Source: Planctomycetota bacterium
GTDB lineage: Bacteria > Planctomycetota > Planctomycetia > Gemmatales > Gemmataceae
Reading direction: 5' to 3'
DNA length: 38,683 nt
Assembly (NCBI GenBank): GCA_021413735.1
Contig: JAIOPV010000251.1
Coordinates: 1 to 38,683 of the forward strand
The position numbers and the translations under genes were made by a program. The notes beneath the pieces were generated by a model, which did no database searches, had not been told where the DNA came from, and saw only the letters and a list, made by a program, of their open reading frames with translations. Positions 16,826 to 23,795 of this stretch are shown here, piece by piece. Positions within the stretch are counted from its first letter, which is position 1. The number at the start of each line of letters is the position of its first letter.

Positions 16826-17995
16826 ATGCCACGCCACTTGCCTGTTTTGGCCCTTTCACTTGGGCTTGCTGTCGCCGTGCTGGCGTGCATCAGTCCCGTG
16901 TTCGGGCAGTCGCAACCGGCACCAGCCGAACCAGTCGCATTTCCGACGGTGAATGTCGAATCCATCGCTGGCGGAACCACTATCAAGGGAAAACTTCGGC
17001 TGACCGCGATCACGCTCAAGACCGACATCGGCAGCAACACGATCGACCTGAAGCACGTTCGCCGCATCACGTTTCAGAAGGATCCCGAAGGCACATCGCA
17101 GGACAACATCCAGCTCGCCGACAAGTCGGTGATTCGCGGACACGTTACCGCTGAGCAATTCGTGGTGGATCGCGACGGGGGTGGCGAGGTGACGTTCAAG
17201 AAGGCCGAGGTTCGCGAAATTCGCATCGTGAATGAAGTGGCCGTCTCGCTGGTGGGCATTCTGGTTGGCCTGCTGACGCTGACCGCAATGGAGATCATCC
17301 TCGGCGTCGATAACATCGTGTTCCTGGCGATCGTGGTCGGCAAACTGCCGAAGCCGCAGCAACCGAAGGCTCGCAAGCTCGGTCTGGCGGCGGCGCTCGG
17401 CACGCGGCTGTTGCTTCTCTTCTCGTTGACATTCCTCCTCGGCCTCACGACTCCCGTGTTCACGCTTCCCGATTTCGGGTTCCTTCACGACGCGGAGGCT
17501 CGTGAAGTTTCCTGGCGAGACATCATCCTGTTGGCCGGCGGGTTCTTCTTGATCGCCAAGAGCGTGAAAGAGATGCACGAGAAGCTCGAACACGCCAAGC
17601 AGGAACACAGTGGCAACCCCGCCGCGCCGTCCGGAAAGGTGGTCAGCTTCGCGTGGACGATCGTGACCATCGCGGCCATCGACATTCTGTTCTCGCTCGA
17701 CTCAGTGGTGACGGCTGTGGGTATGGTCGAGGAGTTGTGGGTGATGGTGACCGCGATGGTGTTGGCGATGCTCGTGATGCTGTACTTCGCGAAGAGCATT
17801 GGCGACTTCGTGGATCGTCACCCGACGGTGAAGGTGCTCGCGTTGAGCTTCTTGATTCTGATCGGTGTGATGCTCGTGGCGGAGGGTTTTGGTCAGCACA
17901 TGGACAAGGGCTACATCTACGCGGCGATGGCATTTGCCGTGGTGGTCGAGATGGTGAACATGAAACTGCGAAAACCCGCGAAGAAGGCGGTTTAG
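16826..17995 (+). CDS. TerC-family integral membrane protein with N-terminal exported domain
   Basis: This 389-aa protein has a signal peptide (1-27, cut near VFGQ) and a periplasmic beta-rich domain (about 40-135, with LKTDIGSNTIDLKHVRRITF and LADKSVIRGHV). A complete TerC domain follows from about residue 138. TerC signatures are EIILGVDNIVFLAIVVGKLP (156-175) and DILFSLDSVVTAVGM (286-300), with acidic residues inside the membrane expected to bind metal. TerC proteins export manganese or load it onto exoenzymes and are tied to tellurite/metal stress. The N-terminal part resembles small domains attached to many planctomycete envelope proteins (impression from memory) and is not part of standard TerC. 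A terminator-bearing leader precedes it. Confidence 0.85.
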   Translation: MPRHLPVLALSLGLAVAVLACISPVFGQSQPAPAEPVAFPTVNVESIAGGTTIKGKLRLTAITLKTDIGSNTIDLKHVRRITFQKDPEGTSQDNIQLADKSVIRGHVTAEQFVVDRDGGGEVTFKKAEVREIRIVNEVAVSLVGILVGLLTLTAMEIILGVDNIVFLAIVVGKLPKPQQPKARKLGLAAALGTRLLLLFSLTFLLGLTTPVFTLPDFGFLHDAEAREVSWRDIILLAGGFFLIAKSVKEMHEKLEHAKQEHSGNPAAPSGKVVSFAWTIVTIAAIDILFSLDSVVTAVGMVEELWVMVTAMVLAMLVMLYFAKSIGDFVDRHPTVKVLALSFLILIGVMLVAEGFGQHMDKGYIYAAMAFAVVVEMVNMKLRKPAKKAV

Positions 17996-18000
17996 CGTCC

Positions 18001-18062
18001 GCCCCAACGGGGCGGTGCTCGCCCGACTCCCAAAACGCAGCCCCGTTGAGGCTGCGGCTAAA
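18001..18062. repeat. CCCCAACGGGG-family hairpin after terC
   Basis: GCCCCAACGGGGC and GCAGCCCCGTTGAGGCTGC are two facing palindromes immediately after the TerC stop. They probably help end terC transcription and belong to the same family as 13528-13600. Confidence 0.55.
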
Positions 18063-18064
18063 CG

Positions 18065-18120
18065 AACCCTGCCAATCCGTCATCCGCTCCCGGTCGGAGC
18101 CACGCAATCCTGGCAGGGTT
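18065..18120. promoter_or_regulatory. Inverted TGGCAGGGTT sites upstream of groES2
   Basis: AACCCTGCCA (18065-18074) is perfectly inverted as TGGCAGGGTT (18111-18120), with a small GCTCC/GGAGC hairpin between. The arms lie about 98-153 nt upstream of the predicted sigma-54 start at 18218. They share the TGGCAGG heptamer with the two sites in front of groEL2, so they are candidate binding sites for the same activator. A terC terminator function is the alternative. Confidence 0.4.
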
Positions 18121-18191
18121 GGCCCAATTCGTTTGCCGCATGTTCGCTGCAACCAACCATCCATGAACAACTTCCGACGCTGTCATTCGCC

Positions 18192-18207
18192 GGGCACGGT
18201 TCTTGCA
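18192..18207 (+). promoter_or_regulatory. Sigma-54 (-24/-12) promoter for groES2-groEL3
   Basis: GGGCACGGTTCTTGCA matches TGGCACG-N4-TTGCA at all but the first base, with correct GG to GC spacing. The predicted start is 18218, 33 nt before the groES2 ATG at 18251. Confidence 0.7.
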
Positions 18208-18250
18208 GTGAGGCACCGGCACACGAAGTGTTCCACACCGAGGAACCGCG

Positions 18251-18553
18251 ATGGCGTTCAATTTGAAGCCGATTAGCGACCGTATCATCGTCCGCCGCGA
18301 AGCAGCCGACGACAAGACCGCTGGCGGGATCGTCCTGCCGGACTCAGCCAAGAACAAGCCGCAGCGAGGCACGGTTCTGGCCGTTGGTCCTGGCCGCATG
18401 AAGAAGGACGGCACACGCACCACGATGCAGCTCAAAGCTGGCGACAAGGTGCTGTTCACGTCCTGGGCTGGCGACGAGTTCAAAGACACCAAATCGAAGG
18501 CTGGCGAAGTTCTCGTCATGCACGAGGGCGACGTGATGTGCGTCATTGCATAA
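18251..18553 (+). CDS. groES: Co-chaperonin GroES, copy 2
   Basis: This 100-aa Hsp10 has the core LKPISDRIIVRREAADDKTA, the mobile loop GGIVLPDSAKNKPQRGTVLA, VGPGR, and ends GEVLVMHEGDVMCVIA. GAGGA lies about 6 nt upstream of the ATG. It differs clearly from copy 1 (13151-13468) in the middle region (KAGDKVLFTSWAGDEF) and is paired with its own groEL, 114 nt downstream. The operon has a sigma-54-type promoter, which recalls nitrogen-regulated groESL3 in Bradyrhizobium, but the inducing signal here is unknown. Confidence 0.94.
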   Translation: MAFNLKPISDRIIVRREAADDKTAGGIVLPDSAKNKPQRGTVLAVGPGRMKKDGTRTTMQLKAGDKVLFTSWAGDEFKDTKSKAGEVLVMHEGDVMCVIA

Positions 18554-18559
18554 GCGACT

Positions 18560-18617
18560 CGCGTAGCCGTGACCGAAGAGAGCGTTCACGTTCGCTCCCT
18601 TCGGTCGCGGCTACGCG
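18560..18617. repeat. Inverted repeat between groES2 and groEL3
   Basis: The 19-nt arms 18560-18578 and 18599-18617 are reverse complements with one mismatch (CGCGTAGCCG / CGGCTACGCG at the ends). The hairpin lies 6 nt after the groES2 stop and could set the groES to groEL ratio by partial termination or mRNA processing. Confidence 0.65.
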
Positions 18618-18624
18618 GCATCCC

Positions 18625-18658
18625 AAACACTGAACACTGAACACTAAACACTAAACAC
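18625..18658. repeat. Tandem heptamer (A/G)AACACT, nearly five copies
   Basis: AAACACT, GAACACT, GAACACT, AAACACT and AAACAC run directly before the groEL3 ribosome-binding region (GAGGCAG). Copy number could vary by slippage and so alter groEL3 leader spacing. Confidence 0.65.
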
Positions 18659-18667
18659 GAGGCAGAA

Positions 18668-20311
18668 ATGAGCGCCAAGCAGATCGCATTCGACCAGGAA
18701 GCCCGCGAAGCCATGAAGCGCGGTATCGGCAAGCTCGCTCGCGCCGTTAAGACGACGCTCGGGCCAAAGGGCCGAAACGTCATCATTCAGAAGTCGTTCG
18801 GCAGCCCGACCGTCACCAAGGACGGCGTCACCGTCGCCAAGGAAATCCAGCTTCCGGATCATTACGAGAACATGGGCGCGATGATGGTGAAGGAGGTCGC
18901 CAGCAAGACCTCCGACGTCGCCGGCGACGGCACCACCACCGCAACCGTTCTCGCCGAAGCGATCTTCAACGAAGGCCTCAAGGCTGTCGTTGCCGGCACC
19001 AACCCCATGCTCATGAAGCGTGGTATGGAGCGAGCCGTCGAGGATATCGTTGCGAAGCTCAAGGAAATGAGCATCCCGGTTGGCGGCAAGAAGGGTCTGG
19101 AACACGTCGCGACCGTCGCAGCGAACGGCGACGCCGACATCGGCCGCATCATCGCCGAGGCAATGGACAAGGTCGGCAAGGACGGCGTCATCACCGTCGA
19201 AGAAGCCAAGACGATGGTCACCGACCATGAGTTCGTCGAAGGCATGCAGTTCGACCGCGGCTACCTCTCGCCGTACTTCGTCAACAACTCCGAAACGATG
19301 GAGTGCGACTTCGAGGACGCTTACGTTCTCGTGTACGAGAAGAAGATCAGCAGCAGCCGCGACCTGATCCCTGTGCTGGAAAAGGTTGTCGAACAGCGCA
19401 AGCCGCTGCTCATCATCGCGGAAGACGTCGACGGTGAAGCACTCGCAACGCTGGTTGTGAACGTGATCCGCACGCAGGGTCAGTTCAAGGTGTGTGCGGT
19501 GAAGGCTCCTGGCTACGGCGATCGCCGTAAGGCCATCCTGCAAGACGTCGCCATCCTCACCGGTGGCGAGGCGATCTTCGAGGATCTGGGCCTCAAGCTG
19601 GAAGCCGTCACGCTCGAACAACTCGGCCGTGTGAAGAAGCTCAAGGTAGACAAAGACAACACGACGATGATCGAAGGGGCCGGCAAGAAGTAAGCGATCA
19701 AGGCCCGCATCGCCAGTATCCAGAAGGAACTGGACAAGAGCACGAGCGACTACGACAAGGAAAAGCTGAGCGAGCGAGTCGCGAAGCTGTCGGGTGGCGT
19801 TGCGAAGATCAACGTCGGCGGCGCGACCGAGAGCGAAGTGAAGGAAAAGAAGATGCGAGTCGAGGACGCGATGCACGCGACCAAGGCCGCACACCAGGAA
19901 GGCATTCTGCCGGGCGGCGGCGTGGCACTGCTGCGTTCGAGCAACGGCCTGACGGCCCCGAAGGAACTGACCGCTGACGAAGAGGTCGGCTACCGCATCG
20001 TGGTTCGTGCGTGCAAGGCTCCGATTCGCCAGATCGTGGAGAACGCGGGCGAAGACGGCAACGTCGTCGCGAGCGAGATTCTTCGCAAGGACGAGAAGAA
20101 CTGGGGCTACGATGCTCGCGGCAGCGAGTACGTGGACATGGTGAAGAAGGGTATCATTGACCCGACGAAGGTGGTGCGAAGCGCACTGCAGAACGCGGCG
20201 AGCGTTGCGACGCTGCTGCTGACGTCGGATGCGATGATCGCGGAAGAGCAGAAGAAGGACGACGGCAGCAAGAAGGGTGCGGCTGGCGGCGGCTACGACG
20301 ACATGTACTGA
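18668..20311 (+). pseudogene. groEL: Chaperonin GroEL paralogue 3, interrupted by an in-frame TAA
   Basis: One continuous frame of 548 codons encodes a standard GroEL from [19 protein letters not shown] to a [11 protein letters not shown] tail, except for a TAA at 19691-19693 (codon 342). Upstream it has [15 protein letters not shown]. Downstream the same frame continues [20 protein letters not shown] with the hydrolysis Asp in [12 protein letters not shown] and [12 protein letters not shown]. No other damage is visible, and codon use after the stop stays normal. The stop sits in the KK-x-AIKAR position where families have Glu, Ala or Ser, so one base change (for example GAA to TAA) explains it. 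A terminated product would lack half the equatorial domain. A GTG at 19838 is the only obvious restart. A recent pseudogene or a sequencing error are both possible. Confidence 0.85.
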
Positions 20312-20338
20312 CCCGTTGGCTCTTCCCGAATGTGAGTT

Positions 20339-20365
20339 AGCCCCCGGCTTGCCGGGGGCTTTTTC
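20339..20365 (+). terminator. Intrinsic terminator of groES2-groEL3
   Basis: AGCCCCCGGC (20339-20348), a TT loop and GCCGGGGGCT (20351-20360) are followed by TTTTC. It lies 28 nt after the groEL3 stop. Confidence 0.85.
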
Positions 20366-20406
20366 GTTGGGTGAAACACCGATATTACCGTCACCGATTC
20401 CGTGAA

Positions 20407-21882
20407 CTACTCGCCGATGCCAGCGCCGAACTCGTCTTCCTCGGTCACGGGCTTCGGCTTGGGCTTCGGTGCTTCAACCGGTTTGATCTCGGGCTTCCGA
20501 ACGACGGCAGGTTGCACCGGCGGTGGTGTCGGCTTCGCGGGCGCGGCCGGCTTCGGCGTCGGCTGAACCGCCTGCTTCGCGACGGGGGCCGGCTTTGCTG
20601 CGGGCTTCATCGCTGGTTTCGCGGCGGGCTTCGCCGGAGGAACTGCGGCCGGCTTCGCGGGCTTCCCGGGCGTATAGCTTGGCACATCATCGAGATCGTC
20701 GTCGAGGTCATCGAGATCATCGACGAGTGCGCGGCCGAGCGTGCGACCCTGCGGTGCGGCAGGTCGTTCCGGTGGTGGGGTGGCTGGTCGCAGCGCTGGC
20801 TTCGCTGGTGGTGGCGAAATCGCTGGCTTCACTGCGGCGGGCGGGCTGGCCAACTTCACTGGGGGCGGTGGTTGAATGGCTGGCTTCACGGGCACGGCTG
20901 GACGTTCGGGCAAGCGGTTCTGTGCGGGCCTCTCCTCGCGATTGGCGGGGAGCATCGCGGGCTTGACCACGACCATGACCGGCGCAGTTGGCTTGGGTGC
21001 TGTCGCTGGCGGTGCGGGACTCGGCAGCACAGCCAGTTTCGGCGCTTCCACCTGACGACGACCTTCATTCCCATTGCGAACAACCGCGACGACGCTCGGA
21101 GAGCCCGTCTTCATCTCCAGCCCGAAGCGTGTGACGACGTACATGCCGCTCGACTTGTGCTTTTCGATCTCCAGCAGGTCTTCCTTCTGGGCGTCTTCGA
21201 GCAACTCGCTGAACGTGCGGTAGCCGTAATACTCCTCGTTGAACGAGGGCTTCTTCCGCTTGATCGTATCCTTCAACATCGACGAATAAATGACTTCCTT
21301 GTTCTCGCGTCGCAGGGCGAGCAGCGAATCGAGCAGCAGAGCGAAGACCTTGCGCTTCTTCTCGGGAATCTGATCGTTCACCGCAACGGGAATGATCGGT
21401 GCCCGGTCGAGGTCTTCGTAATAGATGAACTCGTCGCAGTTGTCGCGGAGCAAATCCGAAGTGGCGTCGGCGAGGCCAAGCCCGATGACGTGCTTGCCGA
21501 GTTCCTTGAGCTTCGACACGAGCGGCGAAAAATCGCTGTCACCGGACACGATCACGAACGTGTCGATGTGATCCTTGCTGTATGCGAGGTCGATCGCGTC
21601 CACGACGAGGCGGATGTCGGCCGAGTTCTTGCCGGTCATGCCGCGACGCGGAATCTCGATCAACTCGATTGCCGCTTCGTGGAGTCCGCCCGTGTACATT
21701 CCGAATCGCGACCAGTCGGCATACGCCTTCTTACAGACGATCTTGCCCTTCTCGACTAGCCGTTCGAGAACCTTGGTGATCTCGAACCGATCGCGACGAT
21801 TGTTGAACCCCAATCCCATGTTCTCGAAGTCGATGAACACGGCCAGCGACCGTTCGCCTTCACCCGCGCGGTGAGGTTTCAT
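20407..21882 (-). CDS. NYN (PIN-like) nuclease domain with LOTUS/OST-HTH and disordered tail
   Basis: This 491-aa protein begins with a NYN domain. AVFIDFENMGLGF gives the first acidic residue, NSADIRLVVDAIDLAY the second cluster and VIVSGDSDFSPLVSKL the third, the expected Mg-binding set of LabA/DUF88-type RNases. An OST-HTH (LOTUS) module follows at about 180-265 (VFALLLDSLLALRRENKEVI, GYRTFSELLEDAQKEDLLEI), a fold linked to RNA binding. The remaining ~220 residues are Pro/Ala/Lys-rich repeats with an acidic DDLDDLDDDLDD patch. I chose ATG 21882 (MKPHRAGEGERS) with GGGGGCGGG upstream. An RNA-processing role is inferred; it stands alone next to a divergent SDR gene. Confidence 0.85.
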   Translation of the reverse strand: MKPHRAGEGERSLAVFIDFENMGLGFNNRRDRFEITKVLERLVEKGKIVCKKAYADWSRFGMYTGGLHEAAIELIEIPRRGMTGKNSADIRLVVDAIDLAYSKDHIDTFVIVSGDSDFSPLVSKLKELGKHVIGLGLADATSDLLRDNCDEFIYYEDLDRAPIIPVAVNDQIPEKKRKVFALLLDSLLALRRENKEVIYSSMLKDTIKRKKPSFNEEYYGYRTFSELLEDAQKEDLLEIEKHKSSGMYVVTRFGLEMKTGSPSVVAVVRNGNEGRRQVEAPKLAVLPSPAPPATAPKPTAPVMVVVKPAMLPANREERPAQNRLPERPAVPVKPAIQPPPPVKLASPPAAVKPAISPPPAKPALRPATPPPERPAAPQGRTLGRALVDDLDDLDDDLDDVPSYTPGKPAKPAAVPPAKPAAKPAMKPAAKPAPVAKQAVQPTPKPAAPAKPTPPPVQPAVVRKPEIKPVEAPKPKPKPVTEEDEFGAGIGE

Positions 21883-22270
21883 CCCGCCCCCGACATTGTG
21901 TTGCTGCCTGCCGACATATCGGCAGGTCAAAGGGGTCCGCCCGGAATCTGTTGGGCAGTCCCATTAGCATATTGTGCAAAAGTCTGCCCCGGATTGACAA
22001 TCCGATCTCACCGGGAAGCCAACTCCGCACGAGATACGTGCGAAGAATCGGCAAAATCCTTCGTTTCTGACTCGCGGATGGACGGCAACGGGAAAGACAC
22101 AAAAACCATCCCGCTTCTCGCCTTACTTGCCTTCGCTTGTCCGTGCCCGAGCCCGTGCCCGTGCCCCTGCCCGAAATTCTGTCTTTTCCCGCTTCCCGCG
22201 ATCGCGTCTTCCCGCTGGTCAGCGTCCGCCTACAACGTCACCCACCGATAAACTTCCTGGGGTGATTCTG
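21883..22270. other. 388-nt divergent intergenic region
   Basis: This gap between the NYN and SDR genes contains a hairpin CCTGCCGA-CATA-TCGGCAGG (21907-21926) and a degenerate hexamer run of GTGCCC/GAGCCC units (about 22142-22173). No credible gene is visible. Promoters for both divergent genes should be here, but I saw no strong -35/-10 pair. Confidence 0.5.
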
Positions 22271-23029
22271 ATGTCTGCGAACTTTTTTCGTCTTGATGGC
22301 AAAGTAGCGGTTGTGACGGGCGGCGGCCAAGGGATCGGCGAAGCGATTTGCCGACGACTCGCCGGTGCGGGTGCCAAAGTTGGCGTCTTCGACATGAACG
22401 CCGATAACGCGAACCGAGTCGCAAAAGACATCGGCGGCGTTCCGATGGTCGGCGATCTCACCAAAGAAGCCGACCTTGAACGAGTCTTCGCGGAGGTCAC
22501 GAAAGCGGCGGGCCCAGTCGATGTGCTGGTCAACAATGCAGGCGTGGCGAGCCGTAAGGGTCGCGATGTGCCGATCTGGGAGAGCGTTCGCGAAGACTGG
22601 GAATTCGTGCTCGGAATCAACGTGACGGGCCTGGTGCTGTGCTGCAAGGCCGTGCTCCCCGGCATGATCGAGCGCAAATACGGCCGCATCGTGAACATCG
22701 CCAGCATCGCCGGCAAAGAAGGCAACCCGAAGATGGGGCCGTATTCCGCGAGCAAGGCGGCGGTCATCGCGCTGACGAAATCGCTGTCGAAGGAGCTGGT
22801 TGGCAAGGGCGACATCTGCGTGAACAGCGTTTCGCCTGCTGTGATTCAGACGCCGATTCTCGATCAGTTGAGCCAGGACCAGATCAACATGATGCTGTCG
22901 AAGATTCCGCTGGGTCGCACCGGAAAGCCGGACGAAGTAGCCGCGTTGGTTCACTTCCTGAGCAGCGCCGATTGCAGCTTCACGACGGGATTCTGCTTCG
23001 ACATCTCCGGCGGACGTGCGACTTACTGA
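22271..23029 (+). CDS. Short-chain dehydrogenase/reductase (FabG-like)
   Basis: This 252-aa NAD(P)-dependent oxidoreductase has the classical SDR layout. The cofactor loop TGGGQGIGEAI is near residue 15, NNAG follows, then the catalytic Ser in NIASIAGKEG and YSASKAA holding Tyr and Lys. The closing segment GRTGKPDEVAALVHFLSS... FDISGG is typical of 3-oxoacyl-ACP reductases and sugar/hydroxy-acid dehydrogenases. ATG 22271 is preceded by GGGGTG. It lies 72 nt upstream of the YciI-like gene, with a perfect hairpin between. The substrate cannot be assigned by eye; no fatty-acid genes are adjacent. Confidence 0.85.
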   Translation: MSANFFRLDGKVAVVTGGGQGIGEAICRRLAGAGAKVGVFDMNADNANRVAKDIGGVPMVGDLTKEADLERVFAEVTKAAGPVDVLVNNAGVASRKGRDVPIWESVREDWEFVLGINVTGLVLCCKAVLPGMIERKYGRIVNIASIAGKEGNPKMGPYSASKAAVIALTKSLSKELVGKGDICVNSVSPAVIQTPILDQLSQDQINMMLSKIPLGRTGKPDEVAALVHFLSSADCSFTTGFCFDISGGRATY

Positions 23030-23041
23030 GTCCATTGACTT

Positions 23042-23089
23042 CGCCGCTTGCGGCGTAGCGTCAATCCGAGCGCTACGCCGCAAGCGGCG
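23042..23089. repeat. Perfect 19-bp inverted repeat with CGCCGCTTGCGGCG core
   Basis: Arms 23042-23060 and 23071-23089 are exact reverse complements. Each contains the self-palindrome CGCCGCTTGCGGCG, which recurs at 36433-36454. It lies between the SDR and YciI-like genes. Confidence 0.75.
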
Positions 23090-23101
23090 AGAATCACCAC
23101 C

Positions 23102-23404
23102 ATGCACTATCTGCTCATCTACGACGTGGTAAACGACTACGCGGAACGGCGATTGCCATTCCGCGCAGCACATCTTGCCCACGCTCAGGCTGCGGTTGCG
23201 AGAGGTGAACTCATCCTCGGCGGGGCACTGGCTGATCCCGTTGATGGTGCAGTGCTGGTCTTCAAGGGGGATTCCCCAGCCCCCGCCGAGGCATTCGCGA
23301 ACACAGATCCGTATGTGCTGAACGGACTCGTGACGAAGTGGCGGGTGCGAACGTGGACGACCGTCGTGGGCGAAGACGCGGCCGTCCGGTTACCACCCGT
23401 TTGA
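23102..23404 (+). CDS. YciI-like protein
   Basis: This 100-aa protein opens MHYLLIYDVVNDYAERRLPF, has HLAHAQAAVARGELILGGAL (the conserved His and the Gly-Gly-Ala/Asp segment) and GDSPAPAEAFANTDPYVLNG, all typical of the YciI / DGPF fold. YciI-like proteins are ferredoxin-fold domains, and some have dechlorinase or muconolactone-isomerase-like activity. Most, like this one, have no assigned reaction. Start ATG 23102 follows a hairpin. Its 3' end faces the small lipoprotein gene 7 nt away. Confidence 0.82.
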   Translation: MHYLLIYDVVNDYAERRLPFRAAHLAHAQAAVARGELILGGALADPVDGAVLVFKGDSPAPAEAFANTDPYVLNGLVTKWRVRTWTTVVGEDAAVRLPPV

Positions 23405-23410
23405 ACCGCC

Positions 23411-23512
23411 TTACTTACCACACGAGGAGCAGCCCGAAGAGTGGGTCTTGCAGCCAGCGACGCCGCTGATGGTGAGGGCGGCGATGAACAGGCCGAGGAG
23501 AAGCTTACGCAT
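23411..23512 (-). CDS. 33-residue predicted lipoprotein
   Basis: The translated peptide starts MRKLLLGLFIAALTISGVAG and continues CKTHSSGCSSCGK. It has a basic n-region, a hydrophobic core and a lipobox ending SGVAGC, so Cys21 would be lipidated. The mature part is only 13 residues with three cysteines (C...C..C). AAGGA sits 8 nt before ATG 23512, a very good ribosome-binding site. It is short enough to be missed by ordinary gene finders. Function unknown; tiny Cys-bearing lipoproteins of this kind are common in planctomycetes (from memory). Confidence 0.7.
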   Translation of the reverse strand: MRKLLLGLFIAALTISGVAGCKTHSSGCSSCGK

Positions 23513-23711
23513 GGGATAGTTCCTTCCGTGGTTAAGGGCGATTCATCCGCCCCATTGTCGGGGCGTGCCCTTGATATCGTCTTGCGTGAGCTTCGATCCG
23601 GGCAGGAAGACGCCTTCCGCGAGAAAGAATGAGGAGTTCGGTTCAGATCGTGTCGAAAAGTCCGATCGTGCGGGCTGTTGCCACGGCTAGAGGCCCGAGA
23701 CGCGGAAATGA

Positions 23712-23772
23712 GTCCGAGCCTGAGCGCCAAGCGAAGGCACGCGTGCCCCTCGCTTGGCGCTCAGGCTCGGAC
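23712..23772. repeat. Perfect 23-bp inverted repeat, likely bidirectional terminator
   Basis: Arms 23712-23734 and 23750-23772 are exact reverse complements (GTCCGAGCCTGAGCG.../...GGCTCGGAC). The loop contains a further GGCAC-GC-GTGCC pairing. It lies 24 nt beyond the stop of the Pro-rich cytochrome-type gene. Confidence 0.75.
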
Positions 23773-23795
23773 AACTAACGATTTCCTGAACCGAC

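Noticed and set aside
22139-22173. GTGCCC/GAGCCC hexamer run as a CRISPR or functional array
   Set aside because: Units are six bases long with no spacers, so it is a short degenerate microsatellite.
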